Assembly (NCBI GenBank): GCA_029747015.1
Contig: JAKOGI010002783.1
Location: 22,329-86,328, forward strand
Direction: 5' to 3'
From: Carnegiea gigantea
Lineage: Eukaryota > Streptophyta > Magnoliopsida > Caryophyllales > Cactaceae
DNA: 64,000 nt
The translations under genes and the position numbers were made by a program. Positions 56,397 to 64,000 of the stretch are shown piece after piece. The notes beneath the pieces are model-generated. The model ran no database searches. It was given only the letters and a program-made list of their open reading frames with translations, and had not been told where the DNA came from. The stretch's first letter is position 1; each line of letters opens with the position of its first letter.

Positions 56397-59300
56397 ATGT
56401 CTACAAAGTCCACAAGAAGCGACCAAGCACGTGTGGAAGAGTTAGAAGCACAACTCACTTATCTTCGAACTCAACTTGGGCAACTTTTGGAGGAGAAAAG
56501 AAGGTGGGTTCATAGCCCCACTCCCTCTCATCCTCATGAACCGGTGGTTGAATCTGAAGAGGAAGTCCATCACTCCCATGCCAATTCAAGTGATGAGGAA
56601 CCCCCAAGGAGACGAAGGCAAGGAGGAAATATTGGTGGTGTCCGAATTGACATCCCCGAATTTGAAGGCCAACTTGATCCGGACTTATTTCTCGATTGGT
56701 TGCACACCATTGAGAGGATCTTTGAATATGAGGACATCCCGGAAGATAAGAAGGTAAAGCTTGTAGCCCTTAAACTCAGAAAATATGCTTCAATCTGGTG
56801 GGCTAACCTTGGAGCGAAAAGAGCAAGAAACGGGAAAGGGAAAATCAGAACTTGGGCCAAAATGAAAGAAAAACTCAAGGCCAAGTTTCTTCCCTCTCAC
56901 TATGTGCAAGACAATTATCTCAAGCTCCATCGACTCAAGCAAGGATCCAAGAGTGTGGAAGAATACACTCGGGAGTTTGAACAACTCCTACTCAAATGCG
57001 ATTTGAGAGAAGACGACTCACAAACCTTGGTAAGATACTTGACCGGTCTTGATGAGTCCATTGCTCATGTAATTGAGTTGCAACCCTATTCATCCCTAGA
57101 TGACTTGAGTTCTCTAGCCTACAAGGTAGAGCAACAAAAGAAATCAAAGGGAAAGAGTGTCCTTTCCAAGCCTCTCTCTCGTCCTTACCCCACACAAAAG
57201 CCTCCGTACTACCCTCCTCGTCCACAAAATCCCCCACCTCCACAAACCAAAAACACCACTCCAACCCCTCCAAAACCCTCCACACAAGAGCCCAAATCAA
57301 AGGACAAGGTTCGTTGCTTTCGGTGTCAAGGCATGGGACACTATGCATCTGAGTGTCCGAACAGGAGGATTGTTTCCCTAGCGGAGTACCAAGAAGCATG
57401 TGATGAACATGCCTATGATGAAGAAGAAGGAGAGCACTTTGAAGAAGGAAGTTTGGAAGAAGTTGAGGAAGGCCCCGATGAAGGAGAGTTGCTTGTTATC
57501 CGCCGGGCCTTGAGTGGAATTGCCACTCAAAAGGACATGGAGCAAAGAGAAGCCATTTTTCACACCAGGTGTACCGTAGGAGACAAGGTTTGTTCCCTTA
57601 TCATTGATGGAGGTAGTTGTGCTAACGTTGCCTCAAAGACTATGGTGGACAAACTCAAGCTGCAAGTCTCTCCTCGTCCAAATCCCTACACCATACAATG
57701 GTTGAATCAAGGCAAAGGTTTGCAAATTACTCACCGTTGTCTTGTTTCTTTTTCAATTGGGAAAAACTATAAAGATGAGATTTGGTGTGATATAGTCCCC
57801 ATGGATGCTTGCCATATATTATTGGGTAGACCATGGCTTTTTGATAGAAGTGTCATCCATGATGGCCGGATGAACACTTACTCTTTTCTCAAGGACCGTA
57901 AGAAAATCACTCTTACCCCTCTCAAAAGTCCTTCCCCCTCTAAGCCAAAAGACAATCCTCATTTGGAAGTCTTCTTTACTACTCTTCTCAAATCTGAGCA
58001 CCATGAGTATGAGTCTTTTAAAGACTTGATACTTTTACAAGAAGAGTCTAAGCCATCATCTCCCTCACATCCACTACTCACCCCTCTTCTACAAGCCTAT
58101 CACCATGTTTTTCCACAAGAAATTCCACATGGCCTTCCCCCTCCAAGATCTATCCAACACAAGATAGACCTCGTTCCCGGATCCGTACTTCCAAACAAGC
58201 CGGCATACCGGATGTCTCCAAGCGAAACTCAAGAAGTCCAAAGACAAGTGGATGATCTCTTGTCCAAGGGTTTAATTCGGGAAAGTCTAAGCCCATGTGC
58301 CGTGCCCGCCCTCCTTGTTCCTAAGAAGGATGGTAGCATGCGTATGTGTGTTGATAGCCGGGCAATAAACAAGATCACTATCAAGTACCGGTTTCCTATT
58401 CCCCGATTGGAAGATCTATTGGATGAATTACATGGAGCCGCTATCTTTTCTAAGATTGATCTTAGAAGTGGCTATTATCAGATTCGTATTTTTGAAGGTG
58501 ATGAATGGAAAACCGCCTTTAAGACTAAAGGAGGTTTATATGAGTGGCTTGTAATGCCATTCGGGCTTACTAATGCCCCGAGCACTTTTATGAGACTCAT
58601 GAACCAAGTTCTCAAGCCCCTCATTGGAACTTGTGTTGTCGTTTACTTTGATGATATCTTGGTCTATAGCAAGACCGAGGAGGAGCATGCCAAGCATTTG
58701 CAACAAGTTTTGGAGATTCTTTCACAAGAACAACTTTATGGCAATATGGAGAAATGCTTTTTCTTCACTCCTCAAGTGGTATTCTTGGGTTTCATTGTTT
58801 CCGCCCAAGGCCTCCAAGTTGATGAAAGCAAGATCAAGGCTATTCAAGAGTGGCCAACTCCTACATCCGTCACTCAAGTAAGGAGTTTTCATGGCCTAGC
58901 CTCATTTTACCGGAGGTTCATTAGAAATTTCAGCACTATCGTGGCTCCTATGACCGAGGTAATTAAAGGCAAAGAGTTTTCATGGAATGAGCAAGCACAA
59001 CAAGCCTTTGAAGAGATCAAGAAGAAGCTCACTAGTTCCCCCGTTCTAGCCTTGCCTGACTTTACCAAAGTCTTTGAAGTAGAATGTGATGCATCCGGGG
59101 TAGGAATTGGAGCTGTCCTATCTCAAGAGAGGAGACCCATTGCCTTTTTTAGTGAGAAGCTCAACGATGCCAAGAAGAAGTACTCCACCTATGACAAGGA
59201 GTTTTATGCAATCATTAGAGCATTGGAGCATTGGCGTCATTACTTAGTTGGAGGTGAGTTCATCCTTCATTCCGACCATGAAGCTCTCAAATACATTCAA

Positions 59301-60935
59301 GGACAACACAAGCTCAACCCTAGACATGCTAAATGGGTAGAGTATCTTCAGTCCTTCCACTTCACTATCCAACATAAGGCGGGTACTCTCAACAAAGGAG
59401 CTGATGCATTGTCAAGAAGGTACTTATTACTCTCCACTTTGAGTACTAAAGTACTTGGGTTTGAAGTTGTTAAAGATTTGTACCCAAAAGATGATGATTT
59501 CAAGGACATTTTTGAGAAGTGTCTTAAACACCCCCATGGGTTGTTCCACTTAGAAGATGGGTTCCTATTCAAAGGTTCACGCCTTTGTATACCTCAATGT
59601 GGATTTCGTGAACTGCTTATCCAAGAGCTGCATGGAGGAGCCCTAGCTGGCCATTTTGGTGTTGAGAAGACTAGATCAATGTTGAAGGAACACTACTATT
59701 GGCCTAAGATGTCAAGAGATGTAGAGCATTTCATCAAAAGATGTTCTACTTGTCAAATGGCTAAGAGCCATTCTTTGCCCAAAGGATTGTATTCTCCACT
59801 CCCCATTCCTCAAGCCCCTTGGGAAGATATTAGCCTGGATTTTATCACGGGTTTGCCTAGAACCCAAAGGAACAAAGACTCCATTATGGTGGTTGTGGAT
59901 CGATTCTCCAAGATGGCGCATTTCATCCCTTGCCACACCACTAATGATGCTACTCAAGTGGCTAATCTTTACTTCAAGGAGATTGTGAGACTACATGGCA
60001 TTCCAAAGAGCATGGTATCTGATCGGGACTCCAAGTTTCTTAGTCATTTTTGGCTAACTCTATGGCGCAAACTGGGTACTCAACTCAAGTTTAGCACTAC
60101 TTGTCATCCCCAAACTGATGGCCAAACTGAAGTCACTAATAGGACTTTGGGTACCTTACTTCGAGTCCTAGTGAAGAAGCATTTGAAGAATTGGGATGAG
60201 TTGCTACCACATGCCGAGTTTGCATTCAATCGAGTGCCTAGTAAGTCGAACCAACTCTCTCCATTTCAAGTTGTGTATGGCTACAATCCCAAGAGTCCCT
60301 TGGATCTTGTTCCCATTCCAACTCCCACAAAATTTAGTTGGGAAGCTAAAAAAAGAGCCAAGGAGATCCAAGATCTTCATGCAAGAGTTAGAGATAACAT
60401 TGCCAAGGCTAATGAAAGAGCCATGCAAAGCGCCAACAAGCATCGCAAGGAGGTACATTTTCAACCAGGAGATTTAGTATGGATTCACATGAGGAAGGAG
60501 CGTTTCCCTTCAAAGAGAAAATCTAAGTTGATGCCGCGTTCCGATGGTCCATTTGAAATCCTTGAGAAGGTTGGGCCCAATGCATACAAGGTTGATCTAC
60601 CTGGAGATTATGGAGTTTCGGCTACCTTCAATGTCTCCGATCTTAGCCCCTATTTCGATGATGAGCCCCTTCCTAGTTTGAGGGCAAACTTTCACTTACC
60701 CGGGGGGAATGATGGAGACCATCGTGAGAAGCCCAAGGACCATCAAGCTCAGCCCAAGGAGGATTCACTCAAGCTTCAAGAGGTCAAGGAAGTTGCCAAA
60801 CTTTGCCGGAAATTGGCGTTCATGCCCGAAGAGGTAGTGCCGCCTTCATCCAGAAATTTCCCGATTTTTGTGTGCACTTTTGGCCTACCTAACGTGGACC
60901 CACAACTTGAGGCTCCACATGGTTTTGAAGCTTAA
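56397..60935 (+). CDS. gag-pol: R15 Gag-Pol polyprotein, 1512 residues, intact
   Basis: The start ATG at 56397 (MSTKSTRSDQ) is shared with R7. Coiled coil about residues 10-36; capsid about 85-265; CCHC knuckle Cys307, Cys310, His315, Cys320; acidic linker; protease Asp404 in [14 protein letters not shown] with YFDD at 750-753; RNase H Asp898; integrase zinc domain about 1078-1125 and catalytic Asp1148, Asp1209, Glu1245 (D,D35E); C-terminal domain QPGDLVWIHMRKERF; CR-like VSATFNVSDLSPYF near 1410. The last roughly 74 residues are encoded by the 3' LTR and end LEAPHGFEA. Gag packages the RNA; the enzymes copy it and insert the DNA in the nucleus. Every catalytic residue I checked is present, with no frameshift between gag and pol. 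Confidence 0.95.
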   Translation: MSTKSTRSDQARVEELEAQLTYLRTQLGQLLEEKRRWVHSPTPSHPHEPVVESEEEVHHSHANSSDEEPPRRRRQGGNIGGVRIDIPEFEGQLDPDLFLDWLHTIERIFEYEDIPEDKKVKLVALKLRKYASIWWANLGAKRARNGKGKIRTWAKMKEKLKAKFLPSHYVQDNYLKLHRLKQGSKSVEEYTREFEQLLLKCDLREDDSQTLVRYLTGLDESIAHVIELQPYSSLDDLSSLAYKVEQQKKSKGKSVLSKPLSRPYPTQKPPYYPPRPQNPPPPQTKNTTPTPPKPSTQEPKSKDKVRCFRCQGMGHYASECPNRRIVSLAEYQEACDEHAYDEEEGEHFEEGSLEEVEEGPDEGELLVIRRALSGIATQKDMEQREAIFHTRCTVGDKVCSLIIDGGSCANVASKTMVDKLKLQVSPRPNPYTIQWLNQGKGLQITHRCLVSFSIGKNYKDEIWCDIVPMDACHILLGRPWLFDRSVIHDGRMNTYSFLKDRKKITLTPLKSPSPSKPKDNPHLEVFFTTLLKSEHHEYESFKDLILLQEESKPSSPSHPLLTPLLQAYHHVFPQEIPHGLPPPRSIQHKIDLVPGSVLPNKPAYRMSPSETQEVQRQVDDLLSKGLIRESLSPCAVPALLVPKKDGSMRMCVDSRAINKITIKYRFPIPRLEDLLDELHGAAIFSKIDLRSGYYQIRIFEGDEWKTAFKTKGGLYEWLVMPFGLTNAPSTFMRLMNQVLKPLIGTCVVVYFDDILVYSKTEEEHAKHLQQVLEILSQEQLYGNMEKCFFFTPQVVFLGFIVSAQGLQVDESKIKAIQEWPTPTSVTQVRSFHGLASFYRRFIRNFSTIVAPMTEVIKGKEFSWNEQAQQAFEEIKKKLTSSPVLALPDFTKVFEVECDASGVGIGAVLSQERRPIAFFSEKLNDAKKKYSTYDKEFYAIIRALEHWRHYLVGGEFILHSDHEALKYIQGQHKLNPRHAKWVEYLQSFHFTIQHKAGTLNKGADALSRRYLLLSTLSTKVLGFEVVKDLYPKDDDFKDIFEKCLKHPHGLFHLEDGFLFKGSRLCIPQCGFRELLIQELHGGALAGHFGVEKTRSMLKEHYYWPKMSRDVEHFIKRCSTCQMAKSHSLPKGLYSPLPIPQAPWEDISLDFITGLPRTQRNKDSIMVVVDRFSKMAHFIPCHTTNDATQVANLYFKEIVRLHGIPKSMVSDRDSKFLSHFWLTLWRKLGTQLKFSTTCHPQTDGQTEVTNRTLGTLLRVLVKKHLKNWDELLPHAEFAFNRVPSKSNQLSPFQVVYGYNPKSPLDLVPIPTPTKFSWEAKKRAKEIQDLHARVRDNIAKANERAMQSANKHRKEVHFQPGDLVWIHMRKERFPSKRKSKLMPRSDGPFEILEKVGPNAYKVDLPGDYGVSATFNVSDLSPYFDDEPLPSLRANFHLPGGNDGDHREKPKDHQAQPKEDSLKLQEVKEVAKLCRKLAFMPEEVVPPSSRNFPIFVCTFGLPNVDPQLEAPHGFEA
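60700..60709 (+). other. R15 polypurine tract
   Basis: CCGGGGGGAA precedes the 3' LTR and lies inside the reading frame. Confidence 0.85.
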
Positions 60936-61823
60936 GATGTCAGCTTTAAAATAAGCCCAATTTTATTTAATTTGGACATCAAATGATTGGGCAAAATATC
61001 ACTCAAAGATACGTTGTGCTGATCCAGTCCAGTCTGAGATAGGTGCATTGTTTGGGCCATAACTTTCAAACCGCTTATCCAAATTGAGCAATGAGCCCAT
61101 TCTGGAAAATAGACTTCCAGGGCTTTCTAACAAGCCCAAGAACGCGTGATTTGGCCGAGTATTCTGGAAGTTATGCTCTGTTGAAGTTGAGGCAGTTGCA
61201 AGGATTAATGCTGGGAATATGAAGAGTCTTAGGTTACATATATTTGTGTGGCTGATATTGTGCACGTTTTAGATGCTTCTAGATTGATGTAATCAGCTGC
61301 AAAAATCCTAGAATATTCCTTGTAACCTCCCCCACCCCTTTTATGATGTGTCTTTTCATTTTTCTTAGACTTTTCATTAGCTAGTTTTAATTGTTAGGAG
61401 TTATTTGAGTCTTTTGATTGTCTTTTGCTGAGTCTATAAAAGGGGAGGGGCATGTGAAGCTAATCATTGAGCATTGTAAGAGATTTCCAAAGTAATACAA
61501 GCACCTTTGAGAGTGATTCTCATTTGTGTCTCAAAATTCCTAGTTCTATATCTTGAATTTGGCTCATTCAAGTGGTGTTCTAGGTTCTCTTCCTTTTCCA
61601 ATTGGAGTGATTCCTTGGTTAAGACAAGAGAATTAGCCCAAGATCAAGTCATTGAGTGGCTCCGTGAAGGATTATCTTAATTACAAGGTCTTGTTCTATC
61701 CCTTTTTCTTGTTCTTTCTTCATCCATCTCAAACCATCTCATATCTTCCACATTTCTTTGGTTGATTCTTGTTTAGTTTGAGTTTGAGTTGATTTGGTTC
61801 ACTTACCACCCACATCTACATCA
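60710..61823 (+). mobile_element. R15 3' LTR
   Basis: 1114 bp, same ends as the 5' copy. The polyprotein stop TAA is at 60933-60935. Confidence 0.96.
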
Positions 61824-61828
61824 CTTGT

Positions 61829-62847
61829 GTGCCAAAAGAGTAAGAGAAAGGAAGTCCAAAATCAGAACCTGGGAGAAGATGAAATCAAAGCTTCAGGCTA
61901 GGTTTCTTCCTTCCACCTATGTTCAAGATTGCTACTCACAACTCCACCATTTGAACCAAGGTAATTTGAGTGTAGAAGAATACACTCGTGAGTTTGAAAA
62001 GCTTGTGATTAAGTGTGATTTGCATGAACCTGAAGAGCAAACAATTGTTAGATACTTGGGAGGTCTTGATCCTAGGTATGCTAATATTGATGATTTGCAA
62101 GCTTACACTTGTTTTGATGAAGTATGTGTGCTAGCTCACAAGGTTGAGCAGCAAAAAAAGAGAAAGTCGCCCTCACCACATGAACAAACCTTAAACAAGG
62201 GGAGTTCATCTTATGCTCCTAAACCCACAACATCCCTTTCCCCTTCTCCACAAAAAGACCAAACTCCACAAAAGGGCCTATCCCCACAACTCACACCAAG
62301 ACCCCTTCCTAAAAACATCCCAAGGTGTTATAAGTGCCAAGGCTTTGGTCACTTGGCATCAGATTGTACAAACAAAAGGTATGTCACCTTAGCAGAATGG
62401 AAGGCAATCGAGGAGGTCGAATTAAAGGAGGAAAAAGAAGAAGATAAAGGAAATGATCTTGAAGAGATTGAGATTGAGGCGGATGAAGGTGAAATGCTCA
62501 CCTTAGGCACTTTCCACCCACCAAAAGGCAAAGAGAATCAAAGTATATTTTTCATAACCTTTGGTGAACCATCAACCTTTCTTCCCACTCCACCCTCACC
62601 CAAGGCACTCAAACAAACCTTCTGTCAAAAGTATTCAAAGCCATTACCTACAACTCCTAATCTTGAATTAAGAGTAAGTGAGGACGTGGTTTATGACATG
62701 TTCAAAGAGTCCCCCATATACAACATCCAAATCAGCAAGGGACTTGACGAGAAGAGAGCCTCCAAGAGCAAAGGCAAGTTATTCGAATGGTTGATGTTGT
62801 TTCAGCCATACAATGAATCAAGAAAAGGAGGTAATTACCTAAATTGA
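61829..62847 (+). pseudogene. gag: R14 gag, C-terminal part
   Basis: The R14 frame resumes after R15 with [19 protein letters not shown], then the capsid C-terminal half ([17 protein letters not shown]), a complete CCHC knuckle RCYKCQGFGHLASDC (about 62323-62367), the acidic ADEGEMLTL and the tail shared with R8 (FGEPSTFLPTPP, KQTFCQ), ending at 62847. No protease follows. Apart from the TAA at 54720 and R15 the gene is open, roughly 490 residues in all. Confidence 0.92.
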
Positions 62848-62866
62848 TTTGAGGACAAATCTTTTT

Positions 62867-62879
62867 AACAAGGGGAGGA
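62867..62879 (+). other. R14 polypurine tract
   Basis: AACAAGGGGAGGA, the same as R9. Confidence 0.9.
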
Positions 62880-64000
62880 TGATGGAGATCCCTCCATGCC
62901 CTTTGATTTAAAGAATTAAATCAAAGCTAGGTAATTTTATTTTGGTGATTAAAGGATGAATGATTCATCCTTGTTTTGTTTAAGGACCTAAAACAGCAGG
63001 TCAGGTTTGTTTTCACAGCAAACCCGGTTTTCGAGAGGTTAATTACGTCAAACCCTTTAAGGTTTAAGTCCAATATTTTGCATTGGGATTAAAGCTTAAG
63101 AAGTCAGCTTCGCAACAAAAAAAGTTTCATCCCATTTGGACTTCATTTGCCCTCTCAAATTAGCTAATAAACCCCAGATATACAAACTGCCCAGTTTAAA
63201 CCAGAACATACCCGGTTTTGGTTATTTGATTCCATAAGCTTAATGGTGGTTTAAGTCTTGTATTTTTACATTTTGTGGGTCCCCAAGATGTTAGCTACAT
63301 GGTCCAAGTGATAAAATCAAGTTATGTCAAGTGGAAAATGGGGAACCAGGTCAATCTCCCAAAACTGTGCAGACTGAGACCCGGTTCAGACCAGTCTGGC
63401 CATTTTAACGTTTTCATCAGGCAAATGAACTCCAAATTGAGTAATTCCACTTGGAGCTGTTAGAAGACTTCTCAAGCTTTCCATCCATGTGTGGCAACGC
63501 AAGTTATGACCACGTTTGCCCTGGAATACATGGCCTGCAAATCGACCCTGTAAGCTGCCAGCACATTACAGTTTACAGCAGCAAGCAGCTTTCCTTCTCC
63601 AAAGGGGTTCCTTCTCTTCAGCTGAGTGGCACACCTTCCAAGGCTTGGCACACGTCCAAGGCAACCTAGGGAAGACAACAACCAATGAGGGAAGGGCTGC
63701 AAGAAGGCTTGTCTCTTGAATCTCATTGGAAGACAAAGAAGGAGCTCCCTTGATTCTCATTGGCTAGCCGTAAAGGGGATGGCCACTTTTCGGCTTGCAC
63801 ATGGCTACTTGCTGCCTTTTGAAGCTGATTATGTTTAAGGCCAAATTAATCAAGTTGTATTAGTCATTTATCTTGCTTTCCTAGTTAGATTAATACACTT
63901 TGTTTAGTATTAAGGAAGATTAACAAAACCGGTTAGCATAACCGGGTGTAATTAGGCCTAATACCTTTCCTACCTAGGAAGGAAAGCTAGAGGTACTTGT
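62880..64000 (+). mobile_element. R14 3' LTR (incomplete)
   Basis: The first 1121 bases of a LTR of about 1755 bp are collinear with 52613 onward and nearly identical by eye until about 63880. There the texts diverge ('ttagattaatacac' against 'ttggttttgatgcac'), and the 3' copy from about 63885 looks more like the R9 LTR. Confidence 0.92.

Larger units (their letters stand above)
54910..61823 (+). mobile_element. R15: complete, apparently coding-intact Ty3/gypsy element
   Basis: It is 6914 bp, with LTRs 54910-56031 (1122 bp) and 60710-61823 (1114 bp), perfect duplication CTTGT (54905-54909 and 61824-61828), PBS, three-module leader, a 1512-codon gag-pol frame and polypurine tract. It is the innermost element of the chain R1-R9-R12-R14-R15. 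The two LTRs differ by small indels and few substitutions by eye, so it is young. R7 is an old relative. Confidence 0.97.
47237..64000 (+). mobile_element. R12: gag-pol element, right end outside the window
   Basis: The 5' LTR (47237-48369), PBS, leader and gag-pol relic are visible to 52612, with solo LTR R13 and element R14 nested inside. After R14, which passes the right edge, the remaining RNase H, integrase and 3' LTR should follow outside. Start TGATGGAGGTCC; left duplication CTTGG. Confidence 0.9.
52613..64000 (+). mobile_element. R14: gag-only element, split by R15, 3' LTR runs off the edge
   Basis: The 5' LTR is 52613-54367, the interior (without R15) only about 1.6 kb, and the 3' LTR begins at 62880. 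There is no enzyme domain. LTRs, PBS spacing, leader and Gag start match autonomous R9; the Gag tail matches gag-only R8. The right target duplication is outside the window. Confidence 0.93.

Overview
The window is plant repeat DNA and reads as one continuous nest of LTR retrotransposons. I found no host gene, rRNA, tRNA gene or CRISPR array. Evidence for a plant: every primer binding site found is TGGTATCAGAGC (3' end of plant initiator tRNA-Met), LTRs run TGATG...CATCA with 5-bp target duplications, and the polyproteins are Ty3/gypsy chromovirus type in the order Gag (CCHC), protease, RT, RNase H, integrase. The TGATG/CATCA ends, the Gag sequence and the short C-terminal motif after integrase fit the CRM (centromeric retrotransposon) clade best; clade and any centromeric location are inference. 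The species cannot be named.

I label the elements R1-R15. R1 is the outermost element; its 5' LTR enters from the left edge and its 3' LTR leaves to the right. Into the R1 5' LTR went R2 (63-5666, unrelated type, carrying reverse solo LTR R3 at 3411-4527), R4 (5728-20697, decayed gag-pol element carrying solo LTR R5 at 6029-7753, gag-only relic R6 at 11145-13649 and deleted gag-pol relic R7 at 15114-19053) and R8 (20864-25960, gag-only element with two LTRs). R1's own leader, gag relic and polypurine tract occupy 26054-27146. Its 3' LTR is split at 27989 by R9 (minus strand gag-pol element). R9 holds R10 (33678-45310, plus strand, gag-pol), which is split by R11 (36917-40939, minus strand, gag-only). 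The 5' LTR of R9 is split at 47237 by R12 (gag-pol), which holds solo LTR R13 (51109-52226) and R14 (gag-only, from 52613 past the right edge). R14 is split by R15 (54910-61823), the only element here with an uninterrupted polyprotein. The deepest chain is R1-R9-R12-R14-R15.

The elements form partner sets that share LTR or leader sequence: autonomous R10 with gag-only R8 and solo R5; autonomous R9 with gag-only R14; autonomous R15 and R7 with gag-only R11 and R6. The gag-only members keep PBS, gag and polypurine tract but lack protease, RT and integrase, so they would need enzymes in trans. Across these sets and R12, a GC-rich module of paired GCACGG/CCGTGCC arms recurs in the transcribed leader between the U5 region and the gag start. 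Most polyproteins read through the polypurine tract and end inside the 3' LTR.
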